From assembly GCF_019457915.1 (NCBI RefSeq), contig NZ_JAHZSS010000010.1:1-64000 (forward strand): a stretch of 64,000 nucleotides of DNA, in the 5' to 3' direction. The first letter of the stretch is position 1, and each line of letters starts with the position of its first letter. The notes under the pieces are model-generated. The model was not told the DNA's origin. It searched no databases and saw nothing but the letters and a program-made list of their open reading frames with translations. Positions 1-7,279 of this stretch are shown piece by piece. Source of the DNA: Neiella holothuriorum. GTDB taxonomy: Bacteria > Pseudomonadota > Gammaproteobacteria > Enterobacterales > Neiellaceae. The position numbers were made by a program, and so were the translations under genes.

Positions 1-231
1 GCTTGAGCTGTCGCCTTCGCTTGAGTCTGCGTCATCATCGCTTGAGCTGTCGCCTTCGCTTGAGTCTGCGTCATCATCGCTTGAGCTGTCGCCTTCGCTT
101 GAGTCTGCGTCATCATTGCTTGAGCTATCGCCTTCGCTTGAGCTATCGCCTTCGCTTGAGCTATCGCCTTCGCTTGAGTCTGCGTCATCATCGCTTGAGC
201 TGTCACCTTCGCTTGAGTCTGCGTCATCATT
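1..231. repeat. In-frame tandem repeats coding an acidic linker
   Basis: 39-bp units start at 1, 40, 79, 154 and 193, with two 18-bp half-type units at 118 and 136. All lengths are multiples of three. On the minus strand the 39-bp unit encodes a 13-residue Asp/Ser/Glu/Gly block and the 18-bp unit a 6-residue block. The near identity of units suggests recent expansion by slippage. There are no spacers, so this is not CRISPR. Confidence 0.9.
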
Positions 232-891
232 AGCTGGAGGCGCAGCTTCATCTTCGATGAGGGCTACAACTTCCTTTGCTAAATCAAGAGAGCCCCAGTT
301 GCTTGTAAGCATCGGGATCTTGGCGATTATCACATCAAGCTCCGCTAACATGTGCTCAGAGATAGCAGCGCTTAGCTGCTCTCTATAAGCCTTAGCGTAA
401 GGTTTCAGCATGTATTGCTCACAGAACACCGCACGACAATGGGTTAGTAAGAACCCTTGCAGCAGGTTTATGGGGTCAGCGTTCGGTCTGGGCATTGAAA
501 TCCACCCGCGCTTAATTACTTGGCCCATCATGCCGAATAGATTCGACTTAGATCCTGGATACTTTGCCATGCGGCACCGTTCCATCCGAACATCCTCAAA
601 CACTTGCCTGATGTTGTTATGAAGACCAGAAATAGATCGAGCCTCCAAGCTTGCGTTTTTGTCTGTTTCATCGATATGGCCGATCTCATGATCGATAGCG
701 CCCTCAAGAAGCGCGACATAATCATCGTCAGCAAAATCGCCAGCCGGCAGATTAATCATCTGAAAATCTGTATACGCAGAATTTCCACTGATTTGGACGT
801 GTACATCACCTTTGGGTGACATAACACGACTCAGAGTTTTGAACTTTTTAAGCAGTTGGCGCTTACGGCGCATGGCTGATTTATTGCTCAT
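1..891 (-). CDS. CobT-like acidic protein of a MoxR/CobS partner system (partial, runs off the left edge)
   Basis: The reading frame is open from an ATG at 889-891 to base 1, giving 297 residues of a longer protein. The start follows a strong GTGGAGGAG ribosome-binding site. The N-terminal part has a HEIGH motif (about residues 68-72) and a following FEDVRME segment, the layout of CobT-type proteins that work with a CobS/MoxR AAA+ ATPase. From about residue 221 it becomes a very acidic Asp/Ser/Glu/Gly repeat, the usual linker before a C-terminal VWA domain, which would lie outside the window. A cobaltochelatase role is unlikely, because no cobalamin genes are nearby. The MoxR ATPase gene two genes upstream is its probable partner. 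Family call is by motif; the exact function is unknown. Confidence 0.75.
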   Translation of the reverse strand, partial: MSNKSAMRRKRQLLKKFKTLSRVMSPKGDVHVQISGNSAYTDFQMINLPAGDFADDDYVALLEGAIDHEIGHIDETDKNASLEARSISGLHNNIRQVFEDVRMERCRMAKYPGSKSNLFGMMGQVIKRGWISMPRPNADPINLLQGFLLTHCRAVFCEQYMLKPYAKAYREQLSAAISEHMLAELDVIIAKIPMLTSNWGSLDLAKEVVALIEDEAAPPANDDADSSEGDSSSDDDADSSEGDSSSEGDSSSEGDSSSNDDADSSEGDSSSDDDADSSEGDSSSDDDADSSEGDSSS

Positions 892-978
892 AATGTTCTC
901 CTCCACGAGAATCAAAAAATGTAGAGGGAAAACACCACCCCAATGGGAGCGGTGTACTCCCATTGGGGGGTTGTTGAA
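892..978 (-). promoter_or_regulatory. Structured intercistronic leader L1 before the CobT-like gene
   Basis: Read on the minus strand this gap contains a 12-bp perfect inverted repeat (CCCCAATGGGAG and its complement) around a short loop with UACACC, then a GGUGU that can pair with the loop (pseudoknot or alternative fold). It ends in UUCUC-GUGGAG-GAGAA, a hairpin with the Shine-Dalgarno sequence in the loop, just before the start codon. Related leaders occur at 2167, 3938 and 4976. Confidence 0.65.
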
Positions 979-2166
979 TTACCAGCCACCAAAGCTCAAT
1001 TCTAGAGCGTCGGCCTCATCATCATCTACCACCTCAACCGGAACTTCTGTTGTTGTGATTGATGCGTGAGATTCTGGCGTTGCAACCGGTTGAGTGGGGG
1101 TATTCACCACTGGCGCTGGTTGCGCATTCAGTTGCGCTGTAGGTTGGACCGGTGCTGGCTCGCTTGGCTCAATTGAACCAAATGAACTGATACCCGTGTC
1201 CACCTCATCGTCTAGTTCAGCCTCGTCATCCTCAGGAAGATTAAACTGCTCATCACCGTTAGCATGCAGTTTCAATTTCTCTGCATCGGCCATGACCAGC
1301 GTCCAGCGAGCGAGGTTGTTAAAGTCGCCGCCTTCAATCCAACCTGATGTAGGTAGGCTGTCGATCACGCTTTCAATAGTCTGAACAACTCTCATCACGC
1401 CTTCATCTAAAAAGGCTAGTGAAACTAACTTGTTCATCATTCTTCGAAAGTGCGCTCGAACGCTCTGATCTTTGCGACTGTATGTCGCAAATGAGCGTCG
1501 ATACGTGTCGCTCGCGTCAGCTGCAATTTCATCGTACAGCGCTTGAGTCGCATCCTGCTGTAACTCAATGGCGTCTTCTTCAAAGAAGGGTGTCATTGAT
1601 AGCGGTTTAGGGCGGCGAAAAACAAATCGCCCGCGATATTGATCACGAGTTAACTTGTGTTGCTCAATTAACTCAGATATATCCGGGTTTGCCGCCTTGT
1701 GGGACTCAATGATTTGGTCGTAATTAGCATCCAACTCATCTACATCAGCCCAGAAACTCTGTTCTGCTTTTTCCAAGTCTTTGGTCAACATTGGAAGTAG
1801 CTCCGTTGCAACGATGCTGTAACCACCTAAATCAACGCCATACTTTTTGATCGCGCGACTTACTGTCGTGTTGTAGCGACTCGAGATCCGAGTGCCCTTG
1901 TTTTTTCTAACGCCCAGAGAATTAGTATCCTCAAATTTGGACGGGAACCAGGTTAGTTCGCCACCAGTGACATTGTCATTGGTGATGTCCTCGCCTGCTA
2001 CCTTAACTTGAGACTCAGGTAAGGTAGTTTTTCCACAAGGGCCTTCAATCTTGAAGGCGCCGATAACGACACATTTACTTTTTAAGCAATCGTTCTTATC
2101 AAGGATCGCTTTGATGTTTTTGTCAGCTGTATCGCTGGCAAGTGTTTGACTCATTGATTCAGTCAT
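979..2166 (-). CDS. DUF3150-like protein
   Basis: 395 residues if started at the ATG at 2164-2166, which sits right after GTGGAGGAG; the reading frame continues upstream but has no comparable site. The mostly helical, charged N-terminal two-thirds resembles, from memory, proteins annotated DUF3150 that sit beside CobS/CobT pairs in phages and plasmids. The last 100 residues are a Pro/Glu/Asp-rich disordered tail that ends in an acidic stretch and FGGW. The gene lies between the MoxR-linked gene and the CobT-like gene in one operon. Molecular function is not known; involvement with the AAA+/VWA pair is inferred from context. Confidence 0.7.
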   Translation of the reverse strand: MTESMSQTLASDTADKNIKAILDKNDCLKSKCVVIGAFKIEGPCGKTTLPESQVKVAGEDITNDNVTGGELTWFPSKFEDTNSLGVRKNKGTRISSRYNTTVSRAIKKYGVDLGGYSIVATELLPMLTKDLEKAEQSFWADVDELDANYDQIIESHKAANPDISELIEQHKLTRDQYRGRFVFRRPKPLSMTPFFEEDAIELQQDATQALYDEIAADASDTYRRSFATYSRKDQSVRAHFRRMMNKLVSLAFLDEGVMRVVQTIESVIDSLPTSGWIEGGDFNNLARWTLVMADAEKLKLHANGDEQFNLPEDDEAELDDEVDTGISSFGSIEPSEPAPVQPTAQLNAQPAPVVNTPTQPVATPESHASITTTEVPVEVVDDDEADALELSFGGW

Positions 2167-2258
2167 GATGTATCTCCTCCACGAGATGTTTTGATGTAGC
2201 GGAGACACACCTATCCCCCAACGGGATAGTTAAATGTGTCCCGCTGGGATGGTTTTTT
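2167..2258 (-). promoter_or_regulatory. Structured intercistronic leader L2
   Basis: The minus-strand RNA folds as GCGGGA/UCCCGU with a loop holding ACACAUU; a downstream UGUGU can pair back to the loop. A conserved UGUGUCUCCGCUAC segment follows, then the hairpin AUCUC-GUGGAG-GAGAU with the Shine-Dalgarno in its loop (2174-2185). It has the same layout as L1 and L3, with compensating base changes. Confidence 0.65.
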
Positions 2259-2264
2259 GGTTTG

Positions 2265-2804
2265 TTACTTCAGAATCAGTTTGGTTTGGGCCAAATTGAG
2301 CTCTGCGTTCAGAAGCGTAAGCAACTGTTTGTAACCTTTATTCGTTTTCTCAAATGACTTTTGAAGAATGTAGTTCTGAGCTTCTGGGTCAGTTGAGAAG
2401 TTCTTCACGTAGAGCACCCAATCTTGATCGGTGTCTGTGTTCTTGAAGAATGTATAAACAATTTTGCCTATACGAGATATTGCCCACATTTTGTCGTTCT
2501 CAGCATCCCGATAACCAACCAAATCGACCTTGGGCGATCTAGCTGTTCCGTTCGGCGTGAAATGCGGATGGCATCTGTAAGGCCTCTCAATCAAGGCACC
2601 TTTTGAAAAGCGCACATGTTGATACTCCCAATCACCACCAGAAAGCTTCTTACGTTCAGAGTGAGCCTCGCTATGAGACACTGAACGCAGAATCACAGGG
2701 TCACGCCCTGTGCCGGCATAGTGATAAAGCAAGGCCTCATCGTTTTCCAACAACTTCATCAAGATATAACTTGAATCAGCCGCAGAGTGATAACACTCGA
2801 ACAC
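2265..2804 (-). CDS. Unknown protein downstream of the MoxR gene, possibly expressed by frameshift
   Basis: 179 residues if started at GTG (2802-2804). I do not recognise a family; it is a soluble, mixed alpha/beta-looking protein with several aromatic residues. No ATG occurs in the open frame upstream and the GTG has a poorly spaced ribosome-binding site. The frame is open back to 2870 and is exactly the -1 frame relative to the end of the MoxR gene, across the A AAA AAG sequence at 2858-2864. It may therefore be made as a C-terminal extension of the ATPase as well as, or instead of, a separate protein. Confidence 0.7.
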   Translation of the reverse strand: MFECYHSAADSSYILMKLLENDEALLYHYAGTGRDPVILRSVSHSEAHSERKKLSGGDWEYQHVRFSKGALIERPYRCHPHFTPNGTARSPKVDLVGYRDAENDKMWAISRIGKIVYTFFKNTDTDQDWVLYVKNFSTDPEAQNYILQKSFEKTNKGYKQLLTLLNAELNLAQTKLILK

Positions 2805-2854
2805 TTGCCCTTCCGGATCAAAAACTCCGGAGGGCTTAGTTGCGCTCGAGCCTC

Positions 2855-3937
2855 CTACTTTTTTGAACTAGCATCCGCCAGCTCTTTCAGTAAGACACCC
2901 AACTTCTTGTTGATATCGTCCCCCCAAATTCGCTGTATGATGCCGTTGGCATCTACATAGTCTTCAGGGTCAACACTTCCCCAAAAAGCAAACTTGAGGG
3001 AGTCCATTGGTGTTCGATTAAGTCCGTAAGCCATCATCATCTCACCCCAGTGAACAATTGTTCTGGGCGAGAAGACGCAGCTAATCGGGTTATCGATGTC
3101 ACCATCACGATTCGGCCCAAGTAGAGCATCCCTAAATGCATTTGCCAGCTTAACCATCTTCATTCGCATGATGGATGGCAGCTTAGGAAAACACTTTTTG
3201 AGAATCTCCAACTCGTGAGCTGATTCAGGGAAATGAGCCATTTCCCAGCCAAATCGGGCGCGTAATGCGCTATCCATCCGTTGAGATGTTAAGTAGCGTT
3301 CATGACCACCTTCACCCATGGTGTTGGCGGTCGCTACGATCCTACAGTTAGGATGACAATGAGCGGTCTGCTTGAACGTGGATAACGTCCAAGGTTTACG
3401 CTCAAGGAACAAATGCAATGCAGTCTGGAGATCATCATTGGCCTTATCGACCTCATCGAGAATGACAAGGCCGCCATGCATGTACCCCATTGCTGCGTTT
3501 GAATAGTTCCGCGTTGTTACCTGATCGCCTGATTCGTTAACCACAAGTTCTCGGTCACCCTCAAACTTTTCTGTGGTCATGCCTGTAGTAATTTTTTCCA
3601 AGTAAACAGGCTCGTTCAAACGGTCAGCTATATACAACATAAGCTCAGTCTTACCCGTGCCGGTTTCACCGTGCACACCGAAAGGCTTGAGTCGCTTGCC
3701 GAAGTTCCACCACGCCATAACCCGTTCAAACAACTCCTGCTCTGGAATATAGAGCGGGTTCGACTTAACGCAATTTGGATGGCGATGCTTGCGACGTTGA
3801 AGCTTACGCTTCCCTTCCTGATATCCAAGTTCAGGAAAGATGACGGCGGCATCCACTATTTCCATTTGGTTGTAGTCAATTGCTGACTGGCTAGGGATTG
3901 ACACAACAGTGTTTTCGGCAGTGTTAGTAGTTGTCAT
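2855..3937 (-). CDS. MoxR/CobS-type AAA+ ATPase
   Basis: 360 residues from the ATG at 3935-3937, chosen because it follows GTGGAGGAG at normal spacing. Walker A GETGTGKT is at about residues 90-97, Walker B LVILDEVDKA near 157-166 and a sensor-1 VATANT near 201. This fits the CobS/MoxR class, ring ATPases that remodel a partner through a VWA-containing co-protein. The probable partners are the DUF3150-like and CobT-like proteins encoded downstream. The C terminus ends at a slippery heptamer (see 2858-2864). Substrate unknown. Confidence 0.85.
   Translation of the reverse strand: MTTTNTAENTVVSIPSQSAIDYNQMEIVDAAVIFPELGYQEGKRKLQRRKHRHPNCVKSNPLYIPEQELFERVMAWWNFGKRLKPFGVHGETGTGKTELMLYIADRLNEPVYLEKITTGMTTEKFEGDRELVVNESGDQVTTRNYSNAAMGYMHGGLVILDEVDKANDDLQTALHLFLERKPWTLSTFKQTAHCHPNCRIVATANTMGEGGHERYLTSQRMDSALRARFGWEMAHFPESAHELEILKKCFPKLPSIMRMKMVKLANAFRDALLGPNRDGDIDNPISCVFSPRTIVHWGEMMMAYGLNRTPMDSLKFAFWGSVDPEDYVDANGIIQRIWGDDINKKLGVLLKELADASSKK
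2858..2864 (-). other. Candidate -1 ribosomal frameshift site (A AAA AAG) before the MoxR stop
   Basis: The last MoxR codons read TCA AAA AAG TAG. A AAA AAG is the dnaX-type slippery heptamer in the correct phase. A one-base backward slip reads on as GTA GGA GGC into the 2265-2804 frame, which has no stop until 2265. A GGAGGCU/AGCCCUCC stem (one bulge) and a second CCGGA/UCCGG stem lie just downstream and could stimulate slipping. Confidence 0.5.
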
Positions 3938-4024
3938 AATTATCTCCTCCACGAGATGATTAATATCTTTGTGGCGAAGACACACCGATCCCTGTGGGGG
4001 GACCTACAAATGTGTCCCGCCGGG
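3938..4024 (-). promoter_or_regulatory. Structured intercistronic leader L3 before the MoxR gene
   Basis: Minus-strand features are an inner GGGAC/GUCCC stem with ACAUU in the loop, an outer AUCCC/GGGAU, then GGUGUGUCUUCGCCAC (shared with L2), and AUCUC-GUGGAG-GAGAU (3944-3955) just before the start. Loop ACACA can pair with downstream UGUGU. Confidence 0.65.
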
Positions 4025-4028
4025 ATGG

Positions 4029-4592
4029 TTATTTGTTAAAACATGCGATTCGCTCGACTTGAGTCTCGTTGAACGAGAACTTTTCGTGCAATCGCTTGAA
4101 TGCGTTGATGATTCTTGCAGCTTCACCAACTAAAGGTTTGTCATAGCGTTCCATTATCCGAGGAATCGCAACGCGTATGACGTTGGGATCGCAACCCATC
4201 GAGAAGCAAATTTGCTCAAACTGCTCACTTGCGAGCCATTCAACCTCCTCTTGAAAGAGGTTGTTGTCAGGCTTAGCGTATCGGAGTATTTCTAAGCAAC
4301 GTTGCAGCATACCGAAGTGTACGCTCTCGATATTTGAGTCCGTCCATTGAATGTTATAAGTGGCATTTTCGCCATCAATGTTCGGATCGAACAAATCAAA
4401 CAGAACTTCTTCGTGTTTAACTTTGCCGCCCTTCATTGCTTTTAAAATGTCATCATCCAATGGATGCGCAATGCACGTTGTTCTATCCCAATCAGGGTTC
4501 GAAACTTTGCGCTTGCGACGTGTCTGACTTACGGGCACAAATTGACGCCGGTTACGCTCAATCATGTCCAGTTGACGTTTAGTGATCCCCAT
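4029..4592 (-). CDS. Unknown protein, first large gene of the MoxR operon
   Basis: 187 residues from the ATG at 4590-4592 after CGTGGAGGAG; upstream in-frame codons run through the leader and are unlikely to be used. The N-terminal 35 residues are basic (many Arg/Lys), which could suit nucleic-acid binding; the rest looks helical. No family recognised. It is followed by leader L3 and the MoxR gene on the same strand. Confidence 0.75.
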   Translation of the reverse strand: MGITKRQLDMIERNRRQFVPVSQTRRKRKVSNPDWDRTTCIAHPLDDDILKAMKGGKVKHEEVLFDLFDPNIDGENATYNIQWTDSNIESVHFGMLQRCLEILRYAKPDNNLFQEEVEWLASEQFEQICFSMGCDPNVIRVAIPRIMERYDKPLVGEAARIINAFKRLHEKFSFNETQVERIACFNK

Positions 4593-4672
4593 AATTATCT
4601 CCTCCACGTTTGGATATCGCAGCGAAGACATATCCCCCATAGCGCGGGACATATCCCCGCTTGGGGTTTTGG
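4593..4672 (-). promoter_or_regulatory. Intercistronic leader L4 (variant)
   Basis: It holds CCCCAAGCGGGG-type inverted repeats, an AUAUGUCUUCGCUGCG segment like L2/L3, and CGUGGAGGAG (4599-4608). Unlike L1-L3 and L5 the CUC arm is replaced, so the Shine-Dalgarno hairpin is not formed, although 10 nt of complementarity to the 18-kb RNAs remain. Confidence 0.5.
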
Positions 4673-4685
4673 GTGTAACTAGTTG

Positions 4686-4853
4686 TTAAGCCAGAAATAT
4701 CATTTCATTGGCGTTTTTAGCGGTACGTTTAGCTCTAAAGTGCAAACGACAGGCGTCAGCCGCTAGAGTGAGTGCCGCAGCACGTCTCAACAGCTTTTTT
4801 TCCCGTCGTCGTAAATATGCACCAGAGCGTTTCGCATCTTGACGAGTGCTCAT
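4686..4853 (-). CDS. Small basic protein (55 aa)
   Basis: Start ATG 4851-4853 follows GGAGGCTTGTC and overlaps the stop of the preceding 41-aa gene (ATGA), which suggests coupled translation. The protein is strongly basic, with an RRREKK cluster and a helical Ala/Leu-rich middle. No family recognised; nucleic-acid binding is only a guess from charge. Confidence 0.55.
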   Translation of the reverse strand: MSTRQDAKRSGAYLRRREKKLLRRAAALTLAADACRLHFRAKRTAKNANEMIFLA

Positions 4854-4975
4854 GACAAGCCTCCAAAACGAGAACGTAACCGGCTAAATAGTTGGCCAGC
4901 ACCACAGCAAAGCGCTAAAAGCGCTAAAAACTGAAAGCAGGCAATGGTGTATTCCGGTGTGTGAAATGAATACAT
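4850..4975 (-). CDS. Small single-pass membrane protein (41 aa)
   Basis: Start ATG 4973-4975 follows the full leader and GTGGAGGAG. Residues about 11-28 form one hydrophobic segment with paired Cys, followed by a short basic tail. The stop overlaps the next start by ATGA. It opens the MoxR-block transcript, as far as can be seen. Function unknown. Confidence 0.55.
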   Translation of the reverse strand: MYSFHTPEYTIACFQFLALLALCCGAGQLFSRLRSRFGGLS

Positions 4976-5050
4976 GATGATGCTCCTCCACGAGCGTGAA
5001 GGGCACAAAAACCCCCAAAGGGATTTTGTGCCCTTCGGTAAGGTTTGAAG
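4976..5050 (-). promoter_or_regulatory. Structured leader L5
   Basis: The minus strand has GAAGGGCACAAAA pairing almost perfectly with UUUUUGUGCCCUUC, with an alternative inner GGG/CCC fold, then GCUC-GUGGAG-GAGC. The outer G-C pair replaces the U-A/A-U pairs of L1-L3, a compensating change. The 14-nt GCTCCTCCACGAGC on the plus strand is identical to that in the second 18-kb RNA. Confidence 0.65.
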
Positions 5051-5449
5051 TTAATTAAGCTAAAATCGCTCAAAAAACGGTTGATAGCCTTTCGGCAATA
5101 CATCGGTTTTACATGTCGATGCAACATGCTCTGCCCGTACCAACAAAATTGTCAGCAACACTTGTCAAGGTGACGTGGGGCAAGGCTCTTTGTTAGTGAA
5201 GACGGCATGACGCCGTGAATTAATCAAAGATTAAAACAACAAAAACAAAGAGTAGAGAGAGGGTGTCTGGAGGATATCCAGTAATGGATGCGCCGAAACG
5301 CTGAAATGCTTTGCCAAGCACACTTGGCAGAATGTTTGGGAAAGCATCCCTAAATAGGATGTTGCTACTGCAACCGTAGGAAATTACTTCTTTCCGTCAG
5401 GTGTAGGTTATAACAAACGTCGACTTAGACGCAAGGGTTCAAGCGTCAA
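5051..5449. other. Gap without a recognised gene
   Basis: About 400 bases. It holds inverted repeats TGCCAAG-caca-CTTGGCA (5312-5329) and CATCC/GGATG (5345-5361), and a purine-rich stretch near 5220-5270. The promoter of the minus-strand MoxR block should lie near 5050-5130, but I see no convincing hexamers. No protein of credible length. Confidence 0.5.
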
Positions 5450-5548
5450 TCAATGACTGCTTTGGTTGCGGTCGATTAAAATTTTGCCAACAATCGCAAT
5501 GATAAATACTAGGCCTATACCCAGCCAAACCACCGAAATATCAAGCAT
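5450..5548 (-). CDS. Tiny membrane protein (32 aa), paralogue of the next
   Basis: ATG 5546-5548 follows GGGGTGATTCTC. The protein is one transmembrane helix (about residues 6-22) and a short polar tail. It aligns with the 31-residue product at 5609-5704 over its whole length: VW near residue 7, GL near 12, GK at about 21 and ID at 25. The paired copies support both being real genes. Function unknown. Confidence 0.55.
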   Translation of the reverse strand: MLDISVVWLGIGLVFIIAIVGKILIDRNQSSH

Positions 5549-5574
5549 GAGAATCACCCCGCTAAATTGAGAGA

Positions 5575-5604
5575 TTACAAGCCCCCTCAAAAGAGGGCTT
5601 GTAA
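5575..5604. repeat. Inverted repeat between the two tiny membrane genes
   Basis: TTACAAGC...GCTTGTAA arms around a CCCTC/GAGGG inner stem and an AAAA loop. There is no clear U-run on the minus strand, so it is more likely a stem between genes than a strong terminator. Confidence 0.45.
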
Positions 5605-5608
5605 TAAA

Positions 5609-5704
5609 TTAACTATGTTTATGACTATCAATATACATCTTGCCTAGAATAGAAACAATTACGAACAAGCCTAAACTTGCCCATACGAGTGATGCATTCT
5701 CCAT
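5609..5704 (-). CDS. Tiny membrane protein (31 aa), paralogue of the previous
   Basis: ATG 5702-5704 follows AAAGGACACAAATCA. Single transmembrane helix and a His/Ser/Lys tail. It shares the VW, GL, GK and ID positions with the 32-aa protein next door, so this is a duplicated micro-membrane protein. Confidence 0.55.
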   Translation of the reverse strand: MENASLVWASLGLFVIVSILGKMYIDSHKHS

Positions 5705-5769
5705 TGATTTGTGTCCTTTTAGTTATTACTGGAAATAGATTGTTCAAGCTCCTAGATTTAAGAGCTTTT

Positions 5770-6108
5770 TTAAGAAGAATCGTAATTACCAGCCTCCCAA
5801 GCTATGAGTGCGAATGATGCCATAGTGGCATAAAACCCAAACATAACCATGATAGCGCCGCTTTCACCACCAGCTTGAAAACCGCTGATTAGTAGAGCTG
5901 CGCCTGCATCTTGAAAGATGTTCTGCCAAAAGATTAAAGCGTTCAATCTTTTCGCATAGACGACAAGAGCATGGGTTGCCATTGCTACCGCGCCCACAAA
6001 GAGAGCAATAACATCTAGCACTGTTTCGACACCATTTAGAATGTCTGCCGAGGAATAAATGAAAATCCCCACAGCAAAGACACGAATGGTTGTAAGTAAG
6101 TTGTTCAT
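5770..6108 (-). CDS. Membrane protein, 3-4 TM (112 aa)
   Basis: Start ATG at the 6108 end follows GAGGTACAACACAG. Hydrophobic segments lie at about residues 4-22, 30-52, 62-78 and 84-104, so a small polytopic inner-membrane protein. It is downstream of the SSB gene and a GCGGGCGAGAU/AUCUCGCCCG hairpin. Family not recognised. Confidence 0.65.
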   Translation of the reverse strand: MNNLLTTIRVFAVGIFIYSSADILNGVETVLDVIALFVGAVAMATHALVVYAKRLNALIFWQNIFQDAGAALLISGFQAGGESGAIMVMFGFYATMASFALIAWEAGNYDSS

Positions 6109-6198
6109 CTGTGTTGTACCTCGCTATAAAAAAATTAGCTAAGGCGCATCACAGATCCCTCCCTTTCGGGCGAGATGCAGCGATCTCGCCCGCTAGGT

Positions 6199-6816
6199 TT
6201 ATTGGTTTTGATAGAACGGCTGATTTCCATAGCCACCTTGCGGCGGTTGGTTCGGCGCGTTGTTTGGTTGCGCACCAAAGCCACCTTGCGGCGGTTGGTT
6301 CGGCGCGTTGTTTGGTTGTGCACTAAAGCCACCTTGCGGCGGTTGATTTGGCGCGTTGTTTGGTTGTGCACTAAAGCCACCTTGCGGCGGTTGATTCGGT
6401 GCGTTGTTTGGTTGCTGCTGATTACCAACAAATCCATTTTGTTTTAAGCATTCGATTTCTGCTTTTGACAGGTGACCGGTGACTTTCTCAGCTTGCAGCC
6501 GAACTGCTTGCCGATTTTGACCTTGCTGATCTTGCCATTTTTCCTGTACCAGTTTCGCTTTAAAAGAAATTTGGTCGCCTTTGTTGACGCCATTTTTTAG
6601 TTGACTCAATACCCGATTATCAACTTTTACATCGATAAAATAGGTGCGATCTACCCATTCTCCATTTTGGCCGTTCTGGCCCTTCTTGAAGTACCCATCA
6701 TCGGTAGCTACGGTAATGGTACCGAAGTACTCATTGGCAGCTTGAGTTGATTGCTTGATATCCAAACCGCTGACATTGCCGGCGATTTTAACTAAGTTTT
6801 CTTTTAGGTTACGCAT
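6199..6816 (-). CDS. Single-stranded DNA-binding protein with Gln/Pro/Gly repeat tail
   Basis: 205 residues from ATG 6814-6816, which follows CTCGTGGAG. Residues 1-110 look like an OB fold of the SSB type: an N-terminal strand, a dimerising strand pair and a YFIDVKV-type strand. The tail is four 16-residue repeats rich in Asn, Pro, Gln and Gly. It lacks the acidic DDIPF-like tip that usually recruits repair proteins and ends in QPFYQNQ. It fits the other replication and recombination genes on this element. Confidence 0.8.
   Translation of the reverse strand: MRNLKENLVKIAGNVSGLDIKQSTQAANEYFGTITVATDDGYFKKGQNGQNGEWVDRTYFIDVKVDNRVLSQLKNGVNKGDQISFKAKLVQEKWQDQQGQNRQAVRLQAEKVTGHLSKAEIECLKQNGFVGNQQQPNNAPNQPPQGGFSAQPNNAPNQPPQGGFSAQPNNAPNQPPQGGFGAQPNNAPNQPPQGGYGNQPFYQNQ
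6231..6422. repeat. Four 48-bp tandem repeats in the SSB tail
   Basis: Units start at 6231, 6279, 6327 and 6375, nearly identical and in frame. They encode the Asn-Pro-Gln-Gly-rich tail. Copy number is likely to vary between relatives. Confidence 0.9.
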
Positions 6817-6945
6817 GATATTTACTCCACGAGCCTGCTCAAAAGGCGTATTTTCTAGATTTAAGCCGCATAAGTAGAGCTGTGAAATAAACGCACCTCC
6901 CCTAAGGGCAGACGTTAATTCCACCCTATGGGCGTGCTAAAGTTA
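6817..6945 (-). promoter_or_regulatory. Leader L6 before the SSB gene
   Basis: The minus strand has CCCAUAGGG and a GGG...CCC hairpin whose loop (UGGAAUUAACGU) matches the complement of the downstream GCGUUUAUUUCA with one mismatch, the same loop-to-downstream pairing seen in L1-L3. It ends in CTCGTGGAG (6825-6833) before the start. Confidence 0.5.
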
Positions 6946-7200
6946 TCTGCTGACTTAATGGTCACACAGAAGTTGGAATGCGCTACTGCGCAATAAAACC
7001 AGTGCAAGCACTGGCTGATACCCCCACATAATTGTGTTGTTAGCGAGATGCCAACGGGGTATCGAACGCCATAACTACAAAACATTCAGCTCAAGATGAG
7101 CTGTCGAAATAACGATAAAAAATGTTATGCAATTAAGGCGAGGGAAATTCTCGGTGTCGCAGTGCGACAATATTCTTTGCTCAATGCTGCTCTACAACAT
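6946..7200. other. Gap upstream of the SSB leader
   Basis: It contains the perfect inverted repeat CCAGTGC-AA-GCACTGG (6999-7014) and, on the minus strand, a TAGCGC box (6980-6985) of the plasmid-wide promoter type, although its -10 is poor. The rest shows no convincing gene. Confidence 0.4.
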
Positions 7201-7234
7201 TCAGAAAAGAACGGCCCACTCAGGACTGTGGGCC
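7201..7234 (-). terminator. Intrinsic terminator of the micro-gene operon
   Basis: GGCCCAC (7213-7219) pairs with GTGGGCC (7228-7234). On the minus strand the stem is followed by GUUCUUUUCUG. It lies just after the 72-aa gene. Confidence 0.6.
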
Positions 7235-7279
7235 ACGAGGAAAGTTGATTGTGCTAGGTAGCACGCGTTCAGAGATAAG

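Noticed and set aside
1-231. 39-b and 18-b repeats resembling a CRISPR array
   Set aside because: Repeats are contiguous with no spacers and keep the coding frame of an acidic linker.
6231-6422. 48-bp tandem repeats as a mobile or regulatory array
   Set aside because: They are in frame in the SSB tail and encode a Gln/Pro/Gly repeat; explained as coding.
7096-7248. 50-codon plus-strand reading frame
   Set aside because: No ribosome-binding site, and it runs through the minus-strand terminator and has no coding character.
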